From contig CAJFTV010000005.1 of assembly GCA_904420055.1 (NCBI GenBank), positions 1 through 5,011 on the forward strand: 5,011 nucleotides of DNA. The letters run 5' to 3'. Of the stretch, positions 1 to 5,011 are shown piece after piece (position 1 is the first letter of the stretch; each line of letters begins with the position of its first letter). This DNA comes from Candidatus Alloscillospira gallinarum (lineage in GTDB: Bacteria; Bacillota; Clostridia; Oscillospirales; Oscillospiraceae). Both the position numbers and the translations under genes were made by a program. The notes under the pieces were generated by a model. The model saw nothing but the letters and a program-made list of their open reading frames with translations, did no database searches and was not told where the DNA came from.

Positions 1-621
1 GAGAGAGGCAAGTATGGAAATCTTTCTGCATGCGTCATGTCCGTCAATGTCAGCCGAGGGGTTTAATTCGCTGTATCCCAGCTCCTGCGCCCTTGAAAGT
101 GCGGAGGAAAACGATGAGCCGTGCTGGTACATCTCAGTAAGGACAAAATTCGTAGTACCGTTCAAAATGCCGTATATCTCGCTTATTCTATCCGCGGTGA
201 GGCACTCCTTAATAGGTCTTAATACAGGTATGGCCCCGCCAACGCTTGCCTCAAACAGGTAGCTTACGCCGTTTTCCATAGCAATCTTCATAAGCTCCGT
301 TCCCTTTTTGGAAACGAGCTCCTTGTTGGAGGTTACGACGCTTTTCCCCGCCTTAAGGCTCCGCCGCGTGAAATCGTAAGCCGCTTTAATGCCGCCGATT
401 GTCTCGATAACAATGTCCACTTCCGGGTCATTTTCAACTGCCGAGAAATCATCTGTAATAAGTGATGAAAACGGACTGTCCTCAAATTTCCGTATGTCCA
501 CAATGTACTTCAGTCTTATCTCCTGTCCGGCTGAAGCTGTTATTTTCTCAGCGTTTTCAGTAAGCACCTGGGCAACTCCTGAGCCGACAGTACCAAATCC
601 AAGTATTGCTACGTTCTGCAT
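1..621 (-). CDS. hom: Homoserine dehydrogenase, N-terminal 207 residues (runs off the left edge)
   Basis: This enzyme reduces aspartate 4-semialdehyde to L-homoserine with NAD(P)H, the branch-point step to threonine and methionine, in the cytoplasm. The frame is open from ATG at 621 to the window edge, so the C-terminus (rest of the catalytic domain and any ACT domain) is missing; firmicute family members usually have about 400-440 residues. Visible motifs are the N-terminal Rossmann loop GFGTVG (residues 8-13), the TSNKELV nucleotide-binding segment (97-103, with Lys100), FEASVGGAIPV (123-133), GILNGTTNF (151-159), and the homoserine site GYSELNPSADIDGHDACRK (182-200). By analogy to the yeast enzyme, Glu185, Asp196 and Lys200 are the substrate-binding and catalytic residues, and all are present. 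The start is supported by a GGAG six bases upstream, a nucleotide-binding strand beginning at residue 3, and a good promoter at 663-691. The gene is divergent from the permease frames. No neighbouring thrB, thrC or asd is visible. Confidence 0.96.
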   Translation of the reverse strand, partial: MQNVAILGFGTVGSGVAQVLTENAEKITASAGQEIRLKYIVDIRKFEDSPFSSLITDDFSAVENDPEVDIVIETIGGIKAAYDFTRRSLKAGKSVVTSNKELVSKKGTELMKIAMENGVSYLFEASVGGAIPVLRPIKECLTADRISEIYGILNGTTNFVLTEMYQHGSSFSSALSRAQELGYSELNPSADIDGHDACRKISILASL

Positions 622-627
622 AAAAAT

Positions 628-631
628 CTCC
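628..631 (-). promoter_or_regulatory. Shine-Dalgarno site of hom
   Basis: On the minus strand GGAG lies six bases upstream of the ATG at 621 (ACGGAGATTTTT then ATG). Spacing and sequence are normal and fix the homoserine dehydrogenase start. The leader between the predicted transcription start (about 655) and the ATG is only some 30-35 bases, too short for a T-box or riboswitch. Confidence 0.7.
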
Positions 632-662
632 GTTCTTTTGTAATCTGTAAAATATTAGTCAT

Positions 663-691
663 ATTATGCCATAAGACGCGCAAGACGTCAA
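663..691 (-). promoter_or_regulatory. Sigma-A promoter of hom, extended -10 type
   Basis: Read on the minus strand, TTGACG (686-691) is followed by exactly 17 bases and then CATAAT (663-668). Each hexamer differs from consensus at one position. The bases TGG directly before the -10 give the TGn extended -10 element. The predicted transcription start is near 655, about 34 bases before the hom ATG. On the plus strand the spacer contains AAGACG twice (673-678 and 682-687, nine bases apart), which might be an operator but could be chance. Confidence 0.75.
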
Positions 692-835
692 AACTTTCCA
701 ACCTCCATAATAAACTGTGACAAACCGGGAAAAATAAACAAGAATTACGCGCTGCCCATACTTGTTATACAAAATTATGGTGTAGCTGCGTACAAAACGA
801 GATATTTGTTTTTATCTTAAGCACAGACGGATATT

Positions 836-866
836 TTGTCAACTGTTAATTATTTAAAGATTTAAT
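836..866 (+). promoter_or_regulatory. Candidate promoter of the permease frames (weak)
   Basis: TTGTCA (836-841) matches the -35 consensus at five of six positions. The best -10 choices are TTTAAT (861-866, spacing 19) or the poorer GATTTA (859-864, spacing 17). If either is right, transcription starts near 872, leaving a leader of only about ten bases before the ATG at 883. That would fit the absence of a Shine-Dalgarno sequence there. The region is so AT-rich that chance matches are likely. Confidence 0.25.
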
Positions 867-882
867 ACGCGAAATAAAAATT

Positions 883-1269
883 ATGAAAAATTCACTTTTT
901 GACAAGCCCAATAAAAAGCTGCGGGTTAAGAGTATCGTGTCCGGCGCGCTGGGCGGAGTCGTCTGCGGCTTTTTCGGAGCCGGAGGCGGAATGCTGCTTG
1001 TGCCGCTGTTTGCCAGGTGGCTGAAGCTTCGGGACAAAACCGCCCTTGCAACGTCAGTCGCCGTTATCTTCCCCCTGTCTCTCCTCTCCGCCATAACATA
1101 TGCGGTCAAAACAGACTTCTCCGTGATGTCCGCACTGCCGTACGTGTTTGGCGGACTTGTAGGCGGAATAATCGGCGGCAAGGTGTTTTCAAAAGTACCT
1201 GCAACATTTTTGAGAAAGCTTCTGGCGCTGTTTATAATCTACGGAGGAGTGAGAAGCCTATTTTTCTGA
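883..1269 (+). CDS. TSUP (TauE/SafE) permease, N-terminal half, 128 residues
   Basis: This is the first half of a TauE/SafE (TSUP) transporter. The family moves small anions, often sulfite, sulfonates or other organosulfur compounds, across the cytoplasmic membrane. After a basic N-terminus (KKLRVK, 11-16) there are about four hydrophobic segments: roughly 17-45, 53-76, 83-104 and 109-127. The first holds the family's glycine motif GFFGAGGGMLLVP (29-41). The chain ends with GGVRSLFF and a TGA. Full TSUP proteins have about 250 residues and two homologous halves, so this is one half; the other follows immediately in the -1 frame. The ATG at 883 is the first start after an in-frame TAA at 847, but the bases before it (GAAATAAAAATT) contain no Shine-Dalgarno sequence. 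Substrate cannot be told from sequence, and no sulfur-metabolism gene is next to it. Confidence 0.9.
   Translation: MKNSLFDKPNKKLRVKSIVSGALGGVVCGFFGAGGGMLLVPLFARWLKLRDKTALATSVAVIFPLSLLSAITYAVKTDFSVMSALPYVFGGLVGGIIGGKVFSKVPATFLRKLLALFIIYGGVRSLFF
1243..1249 (+). promoter_or_regulatory. Strong Shine-Dalgarno-like GGAGGAG inside the end of the first permease frame
   Basis: GGAGGAG lies within the codons for the last Gly-Gly-Val of the N-terminal half. It is ten bases upstream of the heptamer ATTTTTC (1260-1266), where the reading frames meet. It can be read in two ways: as the ribosome binding site of the second frame (with an ATT at 1260, or a more distant CTG at 1266), or as an internal Shine-Dalgarno element that stimulates -1 frameshifting, as in Escherichia coli dnaX. 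Glycine codons also produce such sequence by chance. Confidence 0.45.
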
Positions 1270-1631
1270 ATATTGTAGTCTCTGTAATAACCGGGGTACT
1301 GTCCGGCTGGGGCGTTGGAGGGGGAACCCTGCTTATGATATATCTCACGGTGTTTCAAAATATGTCCCAGACCTCAGCCCGTGGAATTAACCTCGTGTAC
1401 TTTCTTTTTTCCTCTGCCGGCGCACTCTATTACCATATAAAAAACCGGTTTGTGGACAAGTCCGTGGCGCTCTGGGCAATGGTTTCCGGCGCTGTATTCG
1501 CCGTTATGGCCGCCCTGTGCGCCTCTGTCACAAATCCGGATATATTAAAAAAGCTCTTCGGCGGATTTCTCATAGCCGTGGGCTTATCAGAGCTTATTAA
1601 AAAGAGCAATGACAAGCCAAATGAAAAATAG
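1266..1631 (+). CDS. TSUP (TauE/SafE) permease, C-terminal half, about 121 residues
   Basis: This is the second half of the same permease. It carries the matching glycine motif SGWGVGGGTLLMIYL (13-27), then about three more hydrophobic segments (near 41-57, 66-90 and 94-111) and a hydrophilic, lysine-rich tail. Homology to the first half is visible in the shared GxGGG motif and in the similar ending (FLRKLLALF against ILKKLFGGF). No ATG, GTG or TTG precedes the first membrane segment in this frame. The coordinates assume a CTG start at 1266 whose last two bases begin the TGA of the preceding frame (CTGA), giving coupled translation. ATT at 1260 is an alternative, and so is a -1 frameshift at TTTTTC producing one 249-residue fusion. 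Split clostridial TSUP pairs of about 120 + 120 residues, as I recall them, favour two subunits. The coding assignment is firm; the start is not. Confidence 0.8.
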   Translation: MNIVVSVITGVLSGWGVGGGTLLMIYLTVFQNMSQTSARGINLVYFLFSSAGALYYHIKNRFVDKSVALWAMVSGAVFAVMAALCASVTNPDILKKLFGGFLIAVGLSELIKKSNDKPNEK

Positions 1632-1695
1632 GCTCTCCTATGCGCGCTTCTTAAGAAACAGTCTCCAGAACAAAGAAACTGGAACAAGAGACATG

Positions 1696-1729
1696 AAACC
1701 GGCACAAGCATGAAAGCCTGTGCCGGTTT
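1696..1729. terminator. Bidirectional terminator hairpin between convergent genes
   Basis: AAACCGGCACA (1696-1706) pairs perfectly over 11 bases with TGTGCCGGTTT (1719-1729), and two further G-C pairs are possible inside the 12-base loop (1708-1709 with 1716-1717). It lies 65 bases after the permease stop and six bases beyond the stop of the minus-strand 94-residue gene. The U-tracts are modest on both sides (TTTACGTTTTC on plus, TTTCATGTCTC on minus), so termination may be incomplete. The position between tail-to-tail genes suggests it serves both. Confidence 0.7.
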
Positions 1730-1735
1730 ACGTTT

Positions 1736-2020
1736 TCACACAAGGATATGAAAAATTTCAGATGCCAGCCATAAAATCCCCGTTGCCGCTGAGCCGGCGC
1801 AGAAGAAAAACAGTGAACCAAGTCTCCTCTTTCCCTCTCTGCGGCTGTCCTTCATATACCGTGCCGCAATGTCCTGAGCTTCTTTTACAATCATCTCTCC
1901 GCTTGCGCCGCCGGCCTTTGCCTCGTCGTTCACTATAAAAATCGCCTCCTGGAAAGCTCCGCCCCCTGGGGATTTCACAACAATAACGTTTCTTGATACA
2001 CCTTTGACCAATATTGTCAC
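1736..2020 (-). CDS. Small membrane-anchored protein of unknown function downstream of spoIIE, 94 residues
   Basis: I do not recognise a named family. Residues 1-55 look like a compact soluble domain: two hydrophobic strands (ILVKGV and NVIVVKSP), a segment AFQEAIFIVNDEA (22-34), and a helix EMIVKEAQDIAARYM (42-56). A strongly basic stretch (57-67, KDSRREGKRR) leads into one hydrophobic helix (about 69-94) that ends the chain, predicting a C-terminally anchored protein with its N-domain in the cytoplasm. The ordered codon and hydropathy pattern argues for a real gene, and overlapping frames lack it. Start: GTG at 2020 is the first possible codon after an in-frame stop, but AAAGGG is only two bases before it. 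TTG at 2011 has a better spacing of ten bases and would remove three residues. It lies 53 bases after spoIIE on the same strand with no terminator seen between, so co-transcription is likely and a sporulation role is possible. Confidence 0.72.
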   Translation of the reverse strand: MTILVKGVSRNVIVVKSPGGGAFQEAIFIVNDEAKAGGASGEMIVKEAQDIAARYMKDSRREGKRRLGSLFFFCAGSAATGILWLASEIFHILV

Positions 2021-2073
2021 ACCCTTTATAATGTACTGCTGTTAATTTTTCCCCCGTCTGCAAAAAATATACA

Positions 2074-4398
2074 TTAATCTCTGTCGGTCACTGAAATTAC
2101 AAACGCCATCATGTCGTCCTCGTCACCGTACCTGTCCACTGCCCGGCGAACAATCTGCTCGGCCAGTTCCTTCGGGTCCTCCCCGTCATACTGGGAAATC
2201 ATCTCCGCAAGCCAGTCGTCGCTGCCCCCGGATATTACGCCGTCACTAATCATAACCGCGAGGTTGCCGGGGCACATCTGAAGCCTAAATTTGTCCGGCA
2301 TATCCTCCGGAGGAAAACCCAGGCCGGCCGCAAGGCTTGTACCGCTTATCCTCTCAACCAGGTCGTCCCGCTTGAGATAAGATGTAGCCGCTCCATACTT
2401 AAATACAGAAGAATTTCCGGAAAACAGGTTGATGCTCACAAGGTCCACAGTGGCACAGCCCGTTTCGTCCTGGTTTTTAAGCAGCATAAGGTCATTTAAA
2501 ATTCTCACCGCCGTATCTGCGCTCACCCCCGCCCGGAGGAAACGCTCCAGGACCTCCACCGCGCTGCTGCTGTACTTCTCCGCCTCCGGTCCTGTGCCCA
2601 TTCCGTCGGAGAGTATTACATAAAGTACTCCATCGTCCGTCTTAAAATACGCGCCCTTATCGCCGCTTGCTCCGCGTCCCTCACGGCTGATTGCGGCAAT
2701 GCCCACCGACGCCGACAGCGGCTCCGCCTCCATCAAAGTGAGGTACTCTCCCCCTGCGCGCTCTTTTGTGCACAGCCGTACACCCATAACCGCCGACAGC
2801 TCGTCCAGCCAGTCCTTGTTTTTTTTCAGCTTTGCCGCAGCCGTCTGGGAAATCTCCGCCCGGAGCCTGCCGCCAATTCCCCTGAACACCGCCACCTCTC
2901 CCGGTATTCCCTTGGACGAGAGGTATTTTCTCAGCTTGTTTTCATATACCGGCTCATACCCGGCGGCGCTGCCCATGTCGGCGGCAAATCCCGACAGGAT
3001 TGAAGAAATATCCGCATACTGCCCAAAGGCCGCCTTCTGGTTTTCCAGCAGCTTTGCCCTGTACTGTCTCCTGTACATCAGTCCCCTCAGCTCCTCGTTT
3101 ACGGCCTTTACAAAGTCGTCAGGGCTTTTGCACTCGCCAATGAAATATTCAGGCAGGTCCTCTCTTAAAAGCTTTCCCCTGGACAGCATTACCGGTGCCG
3201 CCGTGTTCAGCGCGTCCAGCGTGGACTGATATTTTGCCCCCCAGCAGTACTGTGAATTGGGGCACATGCGGCATGTCTTTTCAGCAGATGCGTCAAACAC
3301 CGCCGCGGTATCGCTGTCGTTCCTGTCAAGTCCCACGGCGTCTCTCACTGTCCTGTACAGGTCGTCAAAGGCCATAGACGCCTGCTCAAGCCGCCGTCTC
3401 ATATACTCAGTGTTTCTCCTCTGTCCCATTGCCGACACCGAGGACGGCAAAAATGACTCAAGGCGCAGCAAAAACGAGTTCGGTATTACCATGAATATGA
3501 CAGAGGCAATAAACATCTCATAAAGACATGCCGGGACAATTTCAAGGTCTATTCCAAATGCGGCCATGGTGCCGTTTGTTATTATAAACATCAGCGTAAA
3601 AATCAGCTTCCCCTGTTTCGCAAAAACCCCGGAAATAAGCCCGTTAATGGCATACGCCGCCGTAAACCACATCCCCCCGGAAAAGGAGTCCATGGCAAGC
3701 CCGAAGGCCGTCCCAGCCGCACAGCCGGAGGCCGGTCCGCCCTTGTAGGCAAAAAGCATAACGAGGACACAGCCCATCGCCCTGCCGATGGAAATCATGT
3801 CAAACACCACAATTCCGCCGGCGGCAATAAGTATCACAGAGATTAAAAACAATACGCTTACCGTATGGCGAATGTCCTCTGCCCTTAAAAAGTCAAGTTT
3901 GCCCTTCCAGGGTGAAAGGGCGCGGGCAAAAAAATATGTTCCCGCCCCGGCGATAACTGCGTCCGCCACACACAGCATGTACGCTGAAAACTCGGCTCCC
4001 CTGCCCGTGTCGCAGGCAAAGCTGAAAATTGCCATCACCGCAAATGATGCCGCCGGCGCAAACCATGTGCTTCTGGCCGGCGGCCATTTTTTGAGCGTCA
4101 GGCATACTATATACATCATCAGGGCCGCGGGAACATATTTCACCATCTGGTCAAACCCGCAGGTTAAAAGATACCCCGACACACTGCCTATAAGGGCGAC
4201 AGACGCCCCGCCGCCCATTCCGCAGGACGCGGTGAACGCCACACCAAACGGACTCAGTCCGCCGACAATTTTTCCGCAGCTTACCACAAATCCCAGCACG
4301 AACTTGAATACATATTCCGCAATTCTGCTTTTGTCCACCTCGGCGGCTTTCTCGCCTCCGGTGTTTATCTGGAGCTTTTTCCCGGACAATAAAAACAT
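2074..4398 (-). CDS. spoIIE: Stage II sporulation protein E, membrane-bound PP2C-type serine phosphatase, 774 residues
   Basis: SpoIIE dephosphorylates the anti-anti-sigma factor SpoIIAA at the polar septum, which releases sigma-F in the forespore; it also interacts with FtsZ. All three known regions are visible. Residues about 28-312 contain roughly ten hydrophobic segments. A central region (about 320-560) includes a cysteine cluster CRMCPNSQYCWG (Cys376, Cys379, Cys385), followed by charged helices. The C-terminal PP2C/SpoIIE phosphatase domain (about 560-774) has SGD (578-580), SDGMGTG (597-603, metal ligand Asp598), SDGV (718-721, Asp719) and GDEDDMM (758-764, Asp762), so the metal-binding acidic residues appear intact. 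The length is slightly below the 827 residues of Bacillus subtilis SpoIIE, and the frame is unbroken. Start: ATG at 4398 is the first start after an in-frame TGA, but GAGG ends only one base before it. TTG at 4389 has a ten-base spacing and would drop three residues. I saw no clear Spo0A box upstream. Confidence 0.97.
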   Translation of the reverse strand: MFLLSGKKLQINTGGEKAAEVDKSRIAEYVFKFVLGFVVSCGKIVGGLSPFGVAFTASCGMGGGASVALIGSVSGYLLTCGFDQMVKYVPAALMMYIVCLTLKKWPPARSTWFAPAASFAVMAIFSFACDTGRGAEFSAYMLCVADAVIAGAGTYFFARALSPWKGKLDFLRAEDIRHTVSVLFLISVILIAAGGIVVFDMISIGRAMGCVLVMLFAYKGGPASGCAAGTAFGLAMDSFSGGMWFTAAYAINGLISGVFAKQGKLIFTLMFIITNGTMAAFGIDLEIVPACLYEMFIASVIFMVIPNSFLLRLESFLPSSVSAMGQRRNTEYMRRRLEQASMAFDDLYRTVRDAVGLDRNDSDTAAVFDASAEKTCRMCPNSQYCWGAKYQSTLDALNTAAPVMLSRGKLLREDLPEYFIGECKSPDDFVKAVNEELRGLMYRRQYRAKLLENQKAAFGQYADISSILSGFAADMGSAAGYEPVYENKLRKYLSSKGIPGEVAVFRGIGGRLRAEISQTAAAKLKKNKDWLDELSAVMGVRLCTKERAGGEYLTLMEAEPLSASVGIAAISREGRGASGDKGAYFKTDDGVLYVILSDGMGTGPEAEKYSSSAVEVLERFLRAGVSADTAVRILNDLMLLKNQDETGCATVDLVSINLFSGNSSVFKYGAATSYLKRDDLVERISGTSLAAGLGFPPEDMPDKFRLQMCPGNLAVMISDGVISGGSDDWLAEMISQYDGEDPKELAEQIVRRAVDRYGDEDDMMAFVISVTDRD

Positions 4399-4723
4399 TC
4401 CTCTCGCACGTATATTTCAGTTATTTAATACATATACTGATAGTTAAATCTTAAACTCCGGAACGCAATAATCCCGTCGCTAAATGGCGGAAAAAAATCA
4501 TATCTTGTGTCGGGAAATAACGGGAAATAGGAAAGGCGGTGCCGTGTGCGAAAAATTCCGGTAAGGCAGAGAAAACTGCCGTCGTTATAGCGCGCCGCAG
4601 CCCATAATTTTATGAAAAGCGCCCGGGTTTTCCATCCTGTGACACCCTGTGGAAGCTTATTTATGTCATCTCCGTGAGAAAGCTCAAACACCATGCAGCT
4701 TTGGCGAGGCACTCCGATATAAG
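4399..4723. other. Gene-free region upstream of spoIIE
   Basis: This stretch lies between the spoIIE start and the deoD terminator and should contain the spoIIE promoter on the minus strand. I find no tRNA (no recognisable T-loop or cloverleaf) and no convincing gene; a 95-codon minus-strand frame (4425-4712) has aromatic-rich, unstructured composition. The 60 bases next to spoIIE are AT-rich. Weak -35/-10 candidates there include TTGCGT, 17 bases, then AACTAT, and none is convincing. A tandem repeat of CGGGAAATA at 4511-4529 and a small hairpin GGCAG-AGAAAA-CTGCC at 4565-4580 are the only ordered elements I see. Confidence 0.5.
4511..4529. repeat. Tandem CGGGAAATA repeat, ten-base period
   Basis: CGGGAAATA occurs twice (4511-4519 and 4521-4529) with one base between, so the copies are spaced by one helical turn. 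They lie about 115-130 bases upstream of the spoIIE start, a plausible position for an activator or repressor. The neighbouring bases read TGTCGGGAA, which resembles but does not match the Spo0A box TGNCGAA. The repeat itself is certain; a regulatory role is inference. Confidence 0.5.
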
Positions 4724-4760
4724 AAAAAGGACTTTGACAAGTTGTGTCAAAGTCCTTTTT
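4724..4760 (-). terminator. Rho-independent terminator of the deoD gene
   Basis: The arms 4724-4739 and 4745-4760 pair perfectly over 16 bases around a five-base loop (4740-4744). The core is GGACTTTGACA against TGTCAAAGTCC, flanked by A5 on one side and T5 on the other. On the minus strand the stem ends in TTTTTCTTAT, and the hairpin begins 20 bases after the deoD stop. It would also work on the plus strand (T6 after the stem), but no plus-strand gene ends here. It insulates spoIIE from deoD transcription. Confidence 0.9.
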
Positions 4761-4780
4761 TCATTTTCAGATATCTTAAA

Positions 4781-5011
4781 TCAGTCTGTAAACTCCCAAG
4801 CGGTGTCAAGGGCAATTTCCATCATATCCCGGAAACTGTCCTGCCTGTCCTGAGCTGACAGAGCCTCGCCCGTAAATACATGGTCGGAAATCGACAGCAG
4901 GCTCAGCGCCTTTTTGCCGGCGTGGTTTGCCGTCCAGTAAATTCCTGCCGTCTCCATCTCAACGGCCAGCATGTTTTCCGCCCTGTAAAGCTCATAGGCG
5001 TTGGGTATGGC
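4781..5011 (-). CDS. deoD: Purine nucleoside phosphorylase, DeoD type, C-terminal 76 residues (runs off the right edge)
   Basis: This cytoplasmic enzyme cleaves purine (deoxy)ribonucleosides with phosphate to free base and (deoxy)ribose 1-phosphate in purine salvage. The frame is open to the right edge, so about two thirds of the usual 235-240 residues lie outside. The visible part begins near AIPNAYELYRAENM and contains the hallmark VEMETAGIY, equivalent to the nucleoside-binding VEMEAAGIY of Escherichia coli DeoD with both ribose-contacting glutamates. It continues with SISDHVFTGE (E. coli VSDHIRTHE, including the catalytic Asp of the SDH triplet) and ends with the helix RQDSFRDMMEIALDTAW, matching RQTTFNDMIKIALES. 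The ATG at 4972 is internal (the Met before LAVEME), not the start. The stop is followed by a strong terminator, so it is the last gene of its transcript. Confidence 0.93.
   Translation of the reverse strand, partial: AIPNAYELYRAENMLAVEMETAGIYWTANHAGKKALSLLSISDHVFTGEALSAQDRQDSFRDMMEIALDTAWEFTD

Larger units (their letters stand above)
622..882. other. Divergent intergenic region between hom and the permease frames
   Basis: This 261-base AT-rich stretch carries the hom promoter on its left side. No RNA gene or credible reading frame is visible. A separated inverted repeat, AACAAG (737-742) and CTTGTT (761-766), sits roughly midway between the two starts and could be a shared operator, though six-base arms with an 18-base gap are weak evidence. 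The right end is very AT-rich and should contain the permease promoter. No attenuator-like hairpin followed by a T-run is obvious. Confidence 0.5.

Noticed and set aside
622..882. Riboswitch or T-box ahead of hom or the permease
   Set aside because: The hom leader is only about 34 bases after its promoter, and no specifier/antiterminator or terminator-like fold is visible on the permease side.
846..1181. 111-codon minus-strand frame opposite the first permease half
   Set aside because: Proline-rich shadow of a convincing permease gene.
1017..1265. Upstream extension of the second permease frame
   Set aside because: The segment is arginine/asparagine-rich and is the out-of-frame reading of the N-terminal permease half; membrane-protein sequence begins only at about 1266.
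1648..1692. TTCTTAAGAA palindrome (1648-1657) and GTCTC/GAGAC arms (1661-1665, 1688-1692) after the permease stop
   Set aside because: Short, interrupted pairings; the adjacent 11-base-pair hairpin explains termination better.
1758..2063. 101-codon minus-strand frame overlapping the 94-residue gene, starting with TTG after a GACGGGGGAA stretch
   Set aside because: The translation is a run of arginine, lysine, glycine and cysteine without structure, whereas the other frame gives ordered strands, a helix and a membrane anchor.
2699..3229. A 176-codon plus-strand frame opposite the central part of spoIIE
   Set aside because: Serine/proline-rich shadow of the spoIIE coding strand; no recognisable motif.
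3788..4447. A 219-codon plus-strand frame opposite the spoIIE membrane region
   Set aside because: It lies antisense to an unambiguous spoIIE membrane domain, its composition is threonine/proline/alanine-rich without domain structure, and it has no supporting ribosome site.
4506..4516. TGTCGGGAA as a Spo0A box
   Set aside because: Two mismatches in the seven-base core TGNCGAA; such partial matches occur often by chance.
4425..4712. 95-codon minus-strand frame between deoD and spoIIE
   Set aside because: Composition is aromatic-rich and disordered, it has no good start context, and it overlaps the region expected to hold the spoIIE promoter.

Overview
The window looks like chromosomal DNA from an endospore-forming, mid-GC Firmicute of the class Clostridia. 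The strongest marker is a complete spoIIE, which occurs only in endospore formers. Supporting signs are purine-rich Shine-Dalgarno sites, probable GTG/TTG starts, and a TauE/SafE-type permease encoded as two half-length reading frames, an arrangement I recall from clostridial genomes. I cannot name a genus from this sequence alone.

Layout from left to right. Positions 1-621 (minus strand) hold the N-terminal half of homoserine dehydrogenase, with a near-consensus extended -10 promoter at 663-691. A divergent intergenic region (622-882) leads to two plus-strand frames, 883-1269 and 1266-1631. Each encodes half of a TSUP-family anion permease. The second frame has no conventional start codon; its junction is either a CTG start overlapping the first gene's stop or a -1 recoding site. 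A long hairpin (1696-1729) separates this unit from a convergent minus-strand unit. That unit consists of spoIIE (2074-4398) followed 53 bases downstream by an unrecognised 94-residue protein with a C-terminal membrane anchor (1736-2020). A gene-free stretch of about 325 bases (4399-4723) lies upstream of spoIIE and should contain its promoter. It is bounded by a strong terminator (4724-4760) for the last gene, the C-terminal part of a DeoD-type purine nucleoside phosphorylase (4781-5011, minus strand).

The genes do not form one pathway. Homoserine dehydrogenase serves threonine/methionine synthesis, the permease probably exports a small (often sulfur-containing) anion, SpoIIE activates sigma-F in the forespore, and DeoD is purine salvage. 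The only likely functional pairing beyond the two permease halves is SpoIIE with the small membrane protein downstream. I see no mobile element, CRISPR array, tRNA or rRNA. The points most worth a second look are the permease junction and the 94-residue protein.
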